64,000 bases of DNA from Pedobacter namyangjuensis. Lineage in GTDB: Bacteria > Bacteroidota > Bacteroidia > Sphingobacteriales > Sphingobacteriaceae. Under the pieces are notes generated by a model, which saw only the letters and a program-made list of their open reading frames with translations, searched no databases and had not been told where the DNA came from. The stretch covers positions 826,408-890,407 of the forward strand of contig NZ_QMHQ01000003.1 of NCBI RefSeq assembly GCF_003313325.1, in the 5' to 3' direction. Of the stretch, positions 1 to 9,181 are shown in pieces (the first letter of the stretch is position 1; each line of letters opens with the position of its first letter). The position numbers and the translations under genes were made by a program.

Positions 1-1093
1 TTGTACCTACTTTAAAACGGTCTGTTACATTTGCATTTACGTTAGCTCTAAAGTTAAAACGCTCAAAAACATCTTTGTTCTCTACAACTATACCATCTTG
101 TTTATAGTAACCAGATGAAATTAAATATTGTACATCTTGGCTACCGCCGTTAACAGATAATTGTAGGTTTTTAGATTTACCAGTTTCAAATAACTCATCT
201 AACCAATCGGTGTCAGCTAAATCAGTTCTACTTCTAGCAGCCTGATAAGGGCTCACAGCATTTGCTGCGTTGCCTAAAGTATTATGCCAAGCTCTATCTT
301 TTACAGTTAAGTATTGATCGGCATTTAACATCTCTGGCAAGTTTGTAGCAGTATGGAAGCCCTGGAAATACTCTACATTAACTGTTGCTTTACCAGCCTG
401 ACCGCTTTTTGTGGTAATTACTACAACACCACCTGCTGCCCTAGATCCGTAAATTGCACCAGCTGCAGCATCTTTTAAAACTGTCATTGAGGCAACATCA
501 CTCTGATTAAGGAACGAGATATCTCTAGTTGGCACTCCGTCTATAACATATAATACATCGTTATTGCCTAAAGTACCTTCACCCCTAATACGCAATTTTA
601 TACCATCGCCCGGAGCGCCAGTATTAGCTGCCACGAATACGCCGGCTACCTGTCCTTGTAAGGCTTGTGCAACATCAACAATTCTGGTTTTAGATAAATC
701 TGCCATATTAACGTTAGTTACCGCAGCAGTTACGGTACCGCGTTTTTGCGCCGTATAACCTAAAACCACTACTTCGTCTAAGTTTTGTGCACTCGGTTTA
801 AGAGAAACGTTAATTGGAGAGCCACCGTACGCTTGCGTAATAGCGGTGTAACCCATGTAGCTAATCGTGATTGATTGTGCACCGTCTGCCTGCAAGGTAA
901 TGCTATACATACCATTAACATCGGTGGCTACTTGATTTTTTGTACCTGTTTGCATAACTACTGCCCCAGGAATCGGAAGGTTTGTTTCGTCGGTTACTTT
1001 ACCTATAACTTTTGTTTGCGCATAACTAGAAAAGCCAGTCGCCAACAAAATCAAGATAACCAACGCTACGAAGGAACGTCTGTTTTTTTTCAT
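1..1093 (-). CDS. SusC/RagA-family TonB-dependent outer-membrane receptor, N-terminal part (cut by window edge)
   Basis: The frame is open from an ATG at 1093 to the window start, so about 364 N-terminal residues are visible and the barrel is mostly missing. They show a signal peptide (MKKNRRSFVALVILILLA, then SSYAQ), a carboxypeptidase-regulatory-like beta domain (KVIGKVTDE, PIPGAVV), the LDEVVVLGY segment typical of SusC TonB boxes, and a plug domain (LRIRGEGTLGNNDVLYVIDG, then GSRAAGGVVVITTK). Such receptors import oligosaccharides or other large nutrients across the outer membrane with a SusD lipoprotein, which would lie to the left of the window. The gene lies 110 bp downstream of a hybrid two-component regulator on the same strand, so regulator-controlled expression is likely. 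The substrate cannot be told from this fragment. Confidence 0.93.
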   Translation of the reverse strand, partial: MKKNRRSFVALVILILLATGFSSYAQTKVIGKVTDETNLPIPGAVVMQTGTKNQVATDVNGMYSITLQADGAQSITISYMGYTAITQAYGGSPINVSLKPSAQNLDEVVVLGYTAQKRGTVTAAVTNVNMADLSKTRIVDVAQALQGQVAGVFVAANTGAPGDGIKLRIRGEGTLGNNDVLYVIDGVPTRDISFLNQSDVASMTVLKDAAAGAIYGSRAAGGVVVITTKSGQAGKATVNVEYFQGFHTATNLPEMLNADQYLTVKDRAWHNTLGNAANAVSPYQAARSRTDLADTDWLDELFETGKSKNLQLSVNGGSQDVQYLISSGYYKQDGIVVENKDVFERFNFRANVNANVTDRFKVGT

Positions 1094-1114
1094 CTGATTT
1101 ATATTTGATTACAA

Positions 1115-1122
1115 CAAATTTA
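1115..1122 (-). promoter_or_regulatory. Putative -7 box of the susC-like gene
   Basis: The minus strand reads TAAATTTG, a match to the Bacteroidota -7 consensus TAnnTTTG, and lies 22 nt upstream of the ATG. No clean TTG -33 box is present at the expected distance; that position is occupied by the repeat at 1142-1175. This is what an activator-dependent promoter would look like. Confidence 0.5.
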
Positions 1123-1141
1123 GATTTGATACGGTGTATAG

Positions 1142-1175
1142 TAGTGCACTATAGTAACATTTTAGTTCACTATTA
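1142..1175. promoter_or_regulatory. Tandem operator-like direct repeat with 21-bp period
   Basis: Two copies of TAGTGCACTA / TAGTTCACTA (1142-1151 and 1163-1172; 9 of 10 bases identical) start exactly 21 bp apart, that is two helical turns. The first copy is also a perfect 10-bp palindrome. AraC-type HTH domains commonly bind direct repeats of this period. The neighbouring regulator ends in such a domain, and the repeat sits just upstream of the susC -7 box. Assignment as its operator is inferred. Confidence 0.5.
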
Positions 1176-1203
1176 TTGCATTTAGAGCTAACACACACAG
1201 TTT

Positions 1204-4200
1204 TTACAGTATTTCTGAAGTTGCACTACCGTCATGCTGTTTTAGCCTGTAATCATTAGGTGCTAAATGATAGATTTTTTTAAACTCTCTAAAAAAGTAT
1301 GATTTGTTGTTAAAGCCAGTTCTGTAAAAAATTTCAGAAACGGTTAGTTTAGAGCTTTGCAATAACATAGCTGCGTGCTTTAAACGTATGCGTTTTATAA
1401 ACTCCGATGGGGTCATACCTGCTAAGGTTTTTAATTTACGGTACAACTGCATTTTGCTTATATGTAAAGCTTCTTCTAGTTTAGAAGCATCGAGATCTGG
1501 CTCTGCTAAATTTTGCTCTACAGCTTTTACCAAAGCGTTTAAAAATTCTTTGTCGCCTTGCTCTAAATCTACGTTCACAAAGTGATTATTGATATTGCCA
1601 TCCTTAATCAAGTTGTCCATTCTTTTTCTGTATTCTAAAAGTTTTCTTATCCTAACTTTTAGATAATTTATATGAAACGGTTTAGGAATATAAGCATCGG
1701 CACCGATTTCGTAACCCTCAGTTTTTTGCTCATCGCTTCCTCTTGCAGTTAACAGAATAAAAGGGATATTATTAGTTGCAGGAGCGGATTTTACATATTT
1801 ACAAAATGCTAAACCGTCCATATCTGGCATCATCACGTCGCTAATAATAATGCTCGGCATATTATGTTTAAGAAATTCTAAAGCTGTTTGTCCATTTTCT
1901 GCTTCGTAAACATTGTAATGGTCTTTAAGTATATTTTTAAGTAAAAACCTAAGTGCAACATCATCTTCAACAATTAAAACGCTATGTTCGGCCTTCTCCT
2001 GCAAATCTTCAATTAAAGTATTTTTGTTTCCTTCTATTATCGTTTCAACCTCGTCTTGCTCGTAAGGCTTTAAAATAGATTCAAAAAGGTAAGATGGTGT
2101 AGAAGTAACAACCTCATCGCTTTTACCTTCATTTATGCTGTTAAGCTGTAAGATAAAATCGAAATAAATCCATCCGTCTTTTAAATAAACCTGGATATCT
2201 CCATCTAAAATACTAATCAATTCTTTTGTAAAAGCTAGTCCAATTCCTGTACTAAACTTTTCAAACTGATTGTCGTTACCAACGTGAAATTCGGTAAAAA
2301 GGTCTGCTAATTCGGTTTCTTTTAGTTTACTACCAGAGTTAGCTACGATAGTTTTCAAGGTATTGGTTTCCTTTTCAAAATCTACCTTAAATAAAATTGA
2401 TTCTCCAGCATCGGTATATTTAAAAGCATTGGAAAGAAGGTTAAACAAAATTTTCTCATATTTATCCTTGTCAATAAAACTAGCAATATCTTTAGGTATT
2501 TCTCTCACAAAAACCTGGTTGTTTTTCTCAGCAACGGGCATAAAAAGCTGTGTTAAACCGAGCAGCATCTTCGAAATATCCAAATAATCGTCGTTACGTT
2601 TAACGTAACCAGCTTCGGCTTTTCTAAACTCTAATAGTTGTTGCACTAAATAGGTTAACCTAGCGGTATGCTGATGTACCAACGACAAGAAATTGCTTCT
2701 TTCTGCCAACGGCGATGGCTCATGTTGCTTTTGTATAAAATGCTCTACCGAACCTAAAATTAAGGTTAATGGTGTCTGAATTTCATGAGCAATGTTCGTA
2801 AAAAAATTAATTCGTTGACGATGAATTTCATCATCTTTCTGCCTAAACAGCGTTTCACGTTCAAGCTTGAATTTCATTTCGAGCTTATTTTTTCTGTATA
2901 AGTGAAATGCATAAACCGATGCTACCAACAATAGGAAGTAACAGATATAAGCAGGTATTGTTAACCAAAAATACTGGCTAACATCAATATGTAGTGCAAT
3001 CACATCTTCGGTCCAAACGCCTTCTCCATTACTCCATCTAACCAATAAATCATAATTTCCTGGCGGGATATTGTAGTAAGCTATCTTACCATCAGAGCCG
3101 CTAAATCTCCAGGCTTGGTCTAGCCCTTTTAATTTGTAGGCAAATTCACTTTTTGATGCATTAAAAAAATTTAGTGCGTTAAAAGAAAATTGGAAAAAGT
3201 TATTTTTACGTTCTATTTCGTAGGACTGAAATTGCTTGCTTTCGGCATTAACAATTAAAAACTGATTATTTTGCAAAGCTTTGCCACCAAATTGAAGATC
3301 GTAAATAAAAAGATTAGGCTGTTTGGCGTTGCCTGTTATAAACTTCGGATTAAAAAAATTGAATCCGTAAATACCGCCAAATAATAGCACATTATTTGCT
3401 GTTCTGTAAACTGCGCCATCACTAAACTCATTGCTTTGCAAACCATCACTTTCTAAATAATTCGCTATCGCATTATTTGTTGGATTTAATTTAGCTAAAC
3501 CTCTATTTGTGCTGAGCCAAATCTTTCCGAGTTCATCCTCTTGTATCGCATGAATGGTATTGTTGGGCAATCCGTTTTCTGTGGTAATATTGCTAAAAAC
3601 TGGCTCATCTGCTTTAGACTGTGTTAAGGTGAGCATATTTAGCCCGAAACTTGTGCCGATCCAAAGCCTGTCTTTTGAGTCGTAATAAAGCGACAGTACA
3701 TCGCTATGCGACAAGCTACCCGGAGAACCTAAAGCTTTATAGGTTTTAAATGATTTCTTTTTTGTTTCAAAAACGCTAAGCCCTCCATATCTGCAAGCTA
3801 TCCAAAGCCTACTGTCCTTTCCTCTGGCTAAGGCGTAGATAATGTCGTTGGCTGGCCCGTTTTTTTCTTTTGCTGATGACAAATATTGTTTGAAACTGGC
3901 AACTTCCAAATACTGATTGTCAACGTTCTTCAGCTTGAGATGCAGTAAGCCATAACCACTTGTACCCAACCAAACTGAACTGTCTTTATCTTGAATTATT
4001 GCATAAACAGATTTAAAATGGGTTAATTTGGCCGTACCTTTTATATCTTTCCATTGAACAACTTTTTTTGTTTTCTGGTTGTATACTGAAATTCCATCGC
4101 CATCAGTACCTAAATAAACTAAATCATCTATTCCTTTTTTGATAGCAAATACAGAATTGTTAGTTAACCCGTTTGTAACATCAAGTTTTTGCTGATTTTT

Positions 4201-5340
4201 GTTTTTGCCAGCATGTTGCCAAAAATCGTTATAAATTAAAATTCCGTTTCCTTTAGTACCCACCCAAAGATTTCCGTCTATTTCAGAAAATGCTCTGGTT
4301 GGCTTATTCATTGCCTTACTATCAAAATCAGTTAGCAAGCCAAAATAATTTCTCTTCGGATAAATTTGAATCAGTCCGTTACCATCTGTGCCAACCCATA
4401 ATATTTCGTCGTTACCCACTTTTAGGGTAGATAACTTTAAGTTTTCCAGCTTATTTAAATCGCTTTTTAAAAAATTAGATGGCCTGAAATACTCATCATA
4501 AATACTAACACCTTGATTTTCCCATGCGATGATATAGTTGGATTGATAATAGACGATCGATTTGATCCTCTTCTTTGAAACATTAAGCGAGGATTGCTTA
4601 AAATTGCGGTCTATTAGATAATGCGTATCGTTTACACTATAAATAATTTGTCCGTTAACCTCAAAAAAACTACTTATTTTATTAGCATTTCTAAAATTCT
4701 GTTTGAGCAGTAAACCTTTTTGGCCAACTTCAAAAGCGTTAAGCTGCCCAACGCTATTCAAGCACCACAACAAACCGCCATGGAAAGCCATTTTTACAAT
4801 TGCTGATTTACTCTCGATTTTCTGAAATTCGATAAACGAATCTTTATCTTTATGATATTTCCTCAGCCATCCGTCGGTGCCGTAACAGAAAACATCGCCT
4901 TTGGCATTTATAGCAATTTCAAATTCATTTTCACTAACTCTTTTTGAAATCGCAGTTTTATAAAAGTATCTATAAAATTTACCTGTTTTTTTCTCATATC
5001 GAGAAACTCCCCCAATGGTATTTATCCAAATGTTGCCTATTTTATCTTCATTAATTGCCTGAACAACGTTACCACCTATGCTGTTAGTAGCTTTATCAAT
5101 ACTGTGATTATAAACACTAAAATTAGCGCCACTATACCGGTTTAGGCCATCCCAAGTGCCAACCCAAAGCAATTGTTCATTATCTTGAAGAATAGCATTT
5201 ATCGAACTGTTAGAAAGTCCGGTTCTGTTATCTAATTGTTTAAAATAAAATTGGAGGTTTGGATTTGCTACTGCAGCGTTTAGCGAATAGCTATCAAGTA
5301 AAAAAAGAAGGAAAAATGTAAAGACTATAGCTCTCTTCAT
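1204..5340 (-). CDS. Hybrid two-component system regulator (sensor kinase, receiver and AraC-type HTH in one protein)
   Basis: Single-polypeptide sensor/regulator of the HTCS type, which senses a periplasmic ligand and activates a nearby uptake locus. In order: signal sequence (MKRAIVFTFFLLFLL), about 700 residues of two-component-propeller repeats (recurring LWVGT, IWINT, LWIGT blades), a Y_Y_Y beta-sandwich (YKLKGLDQAW region), one membrane helix near residue 793, HisKA with the phosphoacceptor His in NIAHEIQTPL near 850, HATPase_c (FNLLSNAFKYT; GIGLAFTKEL), a receiver with Asp in SDVMMPDMDG near 1167, and a C-terminal AraC HTH (GFNNKSYFFREFKK). An in-frame start exists 45 nt upstream (5385), but the ATG at 5340 places the signal peptide at the N-terminus. 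It lies upstream of and parallel to the SusC-like gene, its likely target. Confidence 0.95.
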   Translation of the reverse strand: MKRAIVFTFFLLFLLDSYSLNAAVANPNLQFYFKQLDNRTGLSNSSINAILQDNEQLLWVGTWDGLNRYSGANFSVYNHSIDKATNSIGGNVVQAINEDKIGNIWINTIGGVSRYEKKTGKFYRYFYKTAISKRVSENEFEIAINAKGDVFCYGTDGWLRKYHKDKDSFIEFQKIESKSAIVKMAFHGGLLWCLNSVGQLNAFEVGQKGLLLKQNFRNANKISSFFEVNGQIIYSVNDTHYLIDRNFKQSSLNVSKKRIKSIVYYQSNYIIAWENQGVSIYDEYFRPSNFLKSDLNKLENLKLSTLKVGNDEILWVGTDGNGLIQIYPKRNYFGLLTDFDSKAMNKPTRAFSEIDGNLWVGTKGNGILIYNDFWQHAGKNKNQQKLDVTNGLTNNSVFAIKKGIDDLVYLGTDGDGISVYNQKTKKVVQWKDIKGTAKLTHFKSVYAIIQDKDSSVWLGTSGYGLLHLKLKNVDNQYLEVASFKQYLSSAKEKNGPANDIIYALARGKDSRLWIACRYGGLSVFETKKKSFKTYKALGSPGSLSHSDVLSLYYDSKDRLWIGTSFGLNMLTLTQSKADEPVFSNITTENGLPNNTIHAIQEDELGKIWLSTNRGLAKLNPTNNAIANYLESDGLQSNEFSDGAVYRTANNVLLFGGIYGFNFFNPKFITGNAKQPNLFIYDLQFGGKALQNNQFLIVNAESKQFQSYEIERKNNFFQFSFNALNFFNASKSEFAYKLKGLDQAWRFSGSDGKIAYYNIPPGNYDLLVRWSNGEGVWTEDVIALHIDVSQYFWLTIPAYICYFLLLVASVYAFHLYRKNKLEMKFKLERETLFRQKDDEIHRQRINFFTNIAHEIQTPLTLILGSVEHFIQKQHEPSPLAERSNFLSLVHQHTARLTYLVQQLLEFRKAEAGYVKRNDDYLDISKMLLGLTQLFMPVAEKNNQVFVREIPKDIASFIDKDKYEKILFNLLSNAFKYTDAGESILFKVDFEKETNTLKTIVANSGSKLKETELADLFTEFHVGNDNQFEKFSTGIGLAFTKELISILDGDIQVYLKDGWIYFDFILQLNSINEGKSDEVVTSTPSYLFESILKPYEQDEVETIIEGNKNTLIEDLQEKAEHSVLIVEDDVALRFLLKNILKDHYNVYEAENGQTALEFLKHNMPSIIISDVMMPDMDGLAFCKYVKSAPATNNIPFILLTARGSDEQKTEGYEIGADAYIPKPFHINYLKVRIRKLLEYRKRMDNLIKDGNINNHFVNVDLEQGDKEFLNALVKAVEQNLAEPDLDASKLEEALHISKMQLYRKLKTLAGMTPSEFIKRIRLKHAAMLLQSSKLTVSEIFYRTGFNNKSYFFREFKKIYHLAPNDYRLKQHDGSATSEIL

Positions 5341-5453
5341 CAGGCGTAAAATAAAAGCTAACGGCAAATAAATGAGTTTAAACAACTAAATACCAGTTTA
5401 TAACTAGATTTTAAAGATAGCTAAATATTGGCGATAAATTATTTTAAAACCAT

Positions 5454-5488
5454 AAAAAAAGCGATTGACTTTTTACAGTCAACCGCTT
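5454..5488 (-). terminator. Rho-independent terminator of the csbD-like gene
   Basis: On the minus strand an 11-bp stem (AAGCGGTTGAC with GTCAATCGCTT, one G-U pair) closes an 8-nt loop and is followed by seven T. It lies about 20 nt past the stop codon of the CsbD-like gene. Confidence 0.85.
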
Positions 5489-5508
5489 CGTTTTTTAGGA
5501 TTGTATTT

Positions 5509-5694
5509 TTATAAAGAGTTAATCCATTTCACTAACTCATCTCTTCCTTTTCCTGTTTTTTGTTGCAATTTACCCAACAACTCATCATCTTTCCCCTCTT
5601 CATGCTTCAAATCGTCGTCCGTTAAATCGCCATATGCTTGCTTAACTTTTCCTTTTATTTCGTTCCACTTTCCTTGCCATTCTAACTTATCCAT
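5509..5694 (-). CDS. CsbD family stress-response protein
   Basis: A 61-residue, highly charged protein opening [19 protein letters not shown] and continuing with [10 protein letters not shown] and [13 protein letters not shown], the normal pattern and length of the CsbD-like family. Members are small, soluble, helical proteins of unknown biochemical activity, induced in Bacillus by the general stress regulon. It is monocistronic: acs ends 79 bp upstream on the same strand and its own terminator follows. No regulatory site is obvious. The family call is firm; the function is not known. Confidence 0.9.
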   Translation of the reverse strand: MDKLEWQGKWNEIKGKVKQAYGDLTDDDLKHEEGKDDELLGKLQQKTGKGRDELVKWINSL

Positions 5695-5773
5695 TTTCTT
5701 TAGTTTTAATGTTTAACATTCGGTTGAATTACTAAAGTAACAAATGGCAAAAGCGATTGTTTGGAAATTTTGA

Positions 5774-7669
5774 TTAAGCATTTTTTGCACTTTCAATTAT
5801 TTCTTGAACTACGTTAGGATCTAAGAGTGTTGATGTATCACCCAAATTAGCGGTATCATTTTCTGCTATTTTTCTCAAAATCCTACGCATAATCTTTCCA
5901 GATCTGGTTTTAGGCAAGCCTGATACAAATAGCATCTTATCTGGTTTTGCAATGGCTCCAATAACTCTTGTAACCGTTTGTAAAATATCTTTCTTACTTA
6001 ACTCTGCTTCGCCGTGCATTTCTGGATAGATCACAAATGCAAAGATACCTTGGCCTTTAACATCATGCGGATAACCGACAACAGCACTTTCTACCACTCC
6101 GGCATGCATATTAATTGCGTTTTCCACTTCGGCGGTTCCAATTCTATGGCCAGAAACGTTCAGCACATCATCAACCCTTCCCGTTATTCTGTAGTAGCCA
6201 TCTTTATCACGCAAACAGCCGTCGCCGGTAAAATATAAATTATCGTATGTAGAGAAATAAGTTAGCTTGCAACGTTCATGATCGCCATAGGTTGTACGCA
6301 ACATGCCTGGCCACGGAAATTTGATGCACAAGTTACCGCTAACATCATTACCTTTTATTTCCACTCCGTTTTCATCAACTAAAATAGGTTGTATACCTGG
6401 CAACGGTAAAGTTGCAAAACTCGGCTTGGTTGGCGTAACTGTGGCAATAGGCGATATCATGATACCTCCAGTTTCTGTTTGCCACCAAGTATCAACTATT
6501 GGCGCATTACCATTACCTATTTTTTCATCAAACCAATGCCAAGCTTCTTCGTTAATAGGCTCTCCTACAGAACCTAAAACCCTGATAGAACTTAGGTCTT
6601 TGCCTTTTAAAGGCTCATCGCCAAAACTCATTAACGAGCGGATGGCGGTTGGTGCCGTGTATAAGGTATTCACTTTGTGTTTTTCAACTATATCCCAAAA
6701 ACGACCAGGTGTTGGGAAGGTGGGTATTCCTTCGAAAATCACTGAAGTTGCACCTTGAGATAATGGTCCGTAGACAATATAAGAATGACCAGTTATCCAG
6801 CCTATATCTGCCGTGCAGAAATAAACTTCGCCAGGCTTGTAATTAAAAACATTACTAAAAGTATAGCCAGCATAAACCATGTAACCAGCACAAGTGTGCA
6901 CCACCCCCTTTGGTTTGCCTGTTGAGCCTGAAGTGTATAAAATGAACAGTAAATCTTCGGCATCCATTTCTTCAGCTTCGCAAATTGCATCTACGTGCTT
7001 AACTTCATCTTCCCACCAAACATCCCTACCTTTTAGCATAGAAACCGGGGTTCTGATATGCGTTAAAACGATACATTTTTCAACAGTTGGACAACCGATA
7101 AGTGCGTCGTCGATAACTTCTTTAAGAGGAATAGGTTTATTACCACGATAAGCGCCATCGGCAGTTATAACCAACTTACAACCGGCGTCATTAATTCTAT
7201 CAGCAATAGATTTTGCAGAAAAACCACCAAAAACCACTGAATGCACAGCACCTATTCTGGCACAAGCCAAAACGGCTATTGCCAACTCGGGTACCATTGG
7301 CATGTAAATGCAAATTCGATCTCCTTTTTGTGCTCCATTTCTTTTCAAAACATTAGCAAAAAGACAAACACGCTCATGCAACATTTTGTAAGTAAGCGTT
7401 ACACTATCTTTCTCTGGGTCATTAGGTTCCCAAATAATTGCTGGTGTATCTCCATTGGTTGCCAAGTGGCGATCTAAGCAATTTTCGGTAATATTTAATT
7501 TGGCACCCTCAAACCATTTTATCTCCGGATCAGTGAAATTCCAAGAAAGAACTTTGAACCAAGGTTTGCGCCATTGATAATTCTGTGCTACTTCGCCCCA
7601 AAATTGTTCAGGATCATCAACACTTCTTTTATAGTCCTTCTCGTACTGTTCAAATGATGTTATCTGCAT
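5774..7669 (-). CDS. acs: Acetyl-CoA synthetase (acetate--CoA ligase, AMP-forming)
   Basis: Converts acetate, ATP and CoA to acetyl-CoA in the cytoplasm, allowing growth on acetate and recovery of overflow acetate. The 631-residue length is normal for Acs. It carries the N-terminal ACAS domain, the AMP-binding P-loop YTSGSTGKPKG near residue 250, WWQTETGG in the acetyl/CoA pocket region, GYYRITGRVDDVLNVSGHR, and the C-terminal KTRSGKIMRR containing the catalytic Lys near 593, which is the usual site of inhibitory acetylation. The ATG at 7669 gives the canonical N-terminus. It is transcribed divergently from the secreted protein at 7818 with 148 bp between them, and no co-transcribed acetate gene is seen. 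Confidence 0.97.
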   Translation of the reverse strand: MQITSFEQYEKDYKRSVDDPEQFWGEVAQNYQWRKPWFKVLSWNFTDPEIKWFEGAKLNITENCLDRHLATNGDTPAIIWEPNDPEKDSVTLTYKMLHERVCLFANVLKRNGAQKGDRICIYMPMVPELAIAVLACARIGAVHSVVFGGFSAKSIADRINDAGCKLVITADGAYRGNKPIPLKEVIDDALIGCPTVEKCIVLTHIRTPVSMLKGRDVWWEDEVKHVDAICEAEEMDAEDLLFILYTSGSTGKPKGVVHTCAGYMVYAGYTFSNVFNYKPGEVYFCTADIGWITGHSYIVYGPLSQGATSVIFEGIPTFPTPGRFWDIVEKHKVNTLYTAPTAIRSLMSFGDEPLKGKDLSSIRVLGSVGEPINEEAWHWFDEKIGNGNAPIVDTWWQTETGGIMISPIATVTPTKPSFATLPLPGIQPILVDENGVEIKGNDVSGNLCIKFPWPGMLRTTYGDHERCKLTYFSTYDNLYFTGDGCLRDKDGYYRITGRVDDVLNVSGHRIGTAEVENAINMHAGVVESAVVGYPHDVKGQGIFAFVIYPEMHGEAELSKKDILQTVTRVIGAIAKPDKMLFVSGLPKTRSGKIMRRILRKIAENDTANLGDTSTLLDPNVVQEIIESAKNA

Positions 7670-7817
7670 TATATTTATATTTAGTGGTTGCTAATTTAAC
7701 AAATTAATAACGGATTAGTGCTTCAAAATCGTCTCAAAAAGTCCAATTATTTGATAAAAGCAAATGATAAATTTAAGTTTATTATATTTGATCATATCTC
7801 TCATTTAATTTAAACAT

Positions 7818-8315
7818 ATGAAATTTTTACTGTCCGTTTCCATCATCTTATTCGCTTCTACGCTTACACTACATGCAGCACCATTGCAGAAAGAAAAAGC
7901 AGTTCTGTCTGACACGCTAAAAAAAGGGAAAAATTTTATTCTCCATAGCCAAACCACCAATATAGAACGAGTTACCTTTGGAAAAAACAAGAAGACAAAA
8001 CAAGATGTTGTTTATATTCATTTCGGTTTTCCAACCCCCATACCAAGCTCTAATTCTATAAATGGGACCGTGCTACAAAGCAACCGAAGTTATAAAGACG
8101 AAGACAGCCTGCCTGCTTTTGAAAAAATTGATATTTTGAAGGGTAAATATGAAGACATTAAGGTTTCTAGAGAAACAAAGTTGAAAAACCTTTTTACACT
8201 TACTGGGGTTCAATTTCCGCTTAGATTAAAACTTAATAGTGGAAAAGAGACCATCGACCTAGAGCTCTCAGAAGCAGGAGAATGGAATATAACAATTGAA
8301 TTAAAAAATAATTAG
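7818..8315 (+). CDS. Small secreted protein of unknown function
   Basis: 165 residues beginning with a clear signal peptide (MKFLLSVSIILFASTLTLHA, cleavage after HAA). The mature part is rich in Lys, Ser and Thr with alternating beta-type stretches (DVVYIHFGFPTPIP; KETIDLELSEAGEWNI), suggesting a small beta-sandwich that is periplasmic or surface exposed. I do not recognise a family. The ATG is preceded by a -7-like TATATTTG at 7783-7790, supporting this start. It stands alone between divergent acs and the ribosomal-protein genes, with 91 bp to rpmB. Base use matches its neighbours and nothing suggests transfer. Confidence 0.75.
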   Translation: MKFLLSVSIILFASTLTLHAAPLQKEKAVLSDTLKKGKNFILHSQTTNIERVTFGKNKKTKQDVVYIHFGFPTPIPSSNSINGTVLQSNRSYKDEDSLPAFEKIDILKGKYEDIKVSRETKLKNLFTLTGVQFPLRLKLNSGKETIDLELSEAGEWNITIELKNN

Positions 8316-8406
8316 CCACACTGTTGTTGATTACAAAAATATTTCTGATATTTGCACACTCTTAAAAAAATTAAGTAGCGAATAATCAACATAATAAAAA
8401 ATAGTC

Positions 8407-8640
8407 ATGTCAAGAGTTTGTGATTTAACCGGAAAAATGGCGATGTCGGGATTTAATGTTTCTCACTCGAACGTTAAAACTAAGCGCAAGTTTTACCCTA
8501 ATCTGCAGCTTCAGAAATTTTATATTCCTGAAGAAGATCGTTGGATAACACTAAAAGTGTCAACTTCAGCAATTAAAACCATTAATAAAATCGGTATTTC
8601 TGAGGCGATTAATCGTTTCATGAAAAAAGGATATTTGTAG
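8407..8640 (+). CDS. rpmB: 50S ribosomal protein L28
   Basis: 77 residues with the L28 start ([10 protein letters not shown]) and a C-terminal half ending [15 protein letters not shown], the normal length for Bacteroidota. Only one Cys of the zinc-binding type remains at the N-terminus, so this is the zinc-free form. It is first of a tight cluster rpmB-rpmG-DUF4295-ftsY that is conserved in this phylum. A TTG (8327-8329) and GATATTTG (8347-8354) 17 bp apart may be its promoter. L28 binds 23S rRNA near the E site and is incorporated late in 50S assembly. Confidence 0.97.
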   Translation: MSRVCDLTGKMAMSGFNVSHSNVKTKRKFYPNLQLQKFYIPEEDRWITLKVSTSAIKTINKIGISEAINRFMKKGYL

Positions 8641-8683
8641 TAAATAATTCGTCGATGAGAAATCGGCTTAAAAGATAAAAAAA

Positions 8684-8866
8684 ATGGCAAAAAAAGGTAA
8701 CAGAGTACAGGTTATTTTAGAATGTACAGAGCATAAAACTAGTGGCATGCCTGGTATGTCTAGATATATTTCTACAAAAAACCGTAAAAACACTACTGAG
8801 CGTTTAGAGTTGAAAAAATTCAATCCGGTATTGAGAAAAGTAACCGTACACAAAGAGATAAAATAA
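8684..8866 (+). CDS. rpmG: 50S ribosomal protein L33
   Basis: 60 residues, [18 protein letters not shown] followed by [20 protein letters not shown], a standard L33 sequence. There is one Cys and no second CxxC pair, so no zinc ribbon; with L28 this gives a zinc-independent pair. It starts 43 bp after rpmB in the same operon. L33 is a small 50S E-site protein, usually dispensable under standard conditions. The spacer to the next gene carries a short direct duplication (8866-8893). Confidence 0.96.
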   Translation: MAKKGNRVQVILECTEHKTSGMPGMSRYISTKNRKNTTERLELKKFNPVLRKVTVHKEIK

Positions 8867-8949
8867 TTGAAGGATTAGATTGATTGAAGGATTGAATTTT
8901 TATTCTATTACTCCAACAAACCCTCATTCAATCATTAATTTTAAAAGAC

Positions 8950-9114
8950 ATGGCTAAAAAAGTAGTTGCAACCCTAAAAACGGGTACAGGTAAAGAATAT
9001 TCAAAAGTTATCACAATGAACAAATCACCTAAAACTGGTGCTTATTCATTCAAAGAACTTATCGTGCACAACGATCACGTTAAAGATGCTATTGCTGGTA
9101 CACACAGTAAATAA
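8950..9114 (+). CDS. DUF4295 family protein, ribosomal-cluster microprotein
   Basis: A 54-codon ORF (ATG 8950, TAA 9112-9114) translating MAKKVVATLKTGTGKEYSKV, then ITMNKSPKTGAYSFKEL, ending DAIAGTHSK. This basic microprotein is found in Bacteroidota directly after L33 and before ftsY and is annotated DUF4295. Size, charge and location suggest a ribosome-associated protein, but that is inference. It is followed 20 bp later by a strong terminator, so it closes the rpmB operon. It is easily missed because it is below 60 residues. Confidence 0.9.
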   Translation: MAKKVVATLKTGTGKEYSKVITMNKSPKTGAYSFKELIVHNDHVKDAIAGTHSK

Positions 9115-9134
9115 TTCTATTAACAGATAACATT

Positions 9135-9167
9135 AAAGCCGTTCCGTTTACCGGAAGGGCTTTTTTT
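9135..9167 (+). terminator. Terminator of the rpmB-rpmG-DUF4295 operon
   Basis: AAAGCC, one G-G mismatch, then TTCCG pairs with CGGAA and GGCTTT around a short loop, followed by a run of seven T. It separates the ribosomal cluster from ftsY, which begins 15 bp later. Confidence 0.8.
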
Positions 9168-9181
9168 ATTTAAACATTATT

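Noticed and set aside
875..1108. 77-codon open frame on the + strand opposite the susC start
   Set aside because: Antisense to the signal peptide and first domain of the receptor.
6303..6758. 151-codon open frame on the + strand inside acs
   Set aside because: Fully antisense to conserved acs coding sequence; composition is typical of a shadow frame.
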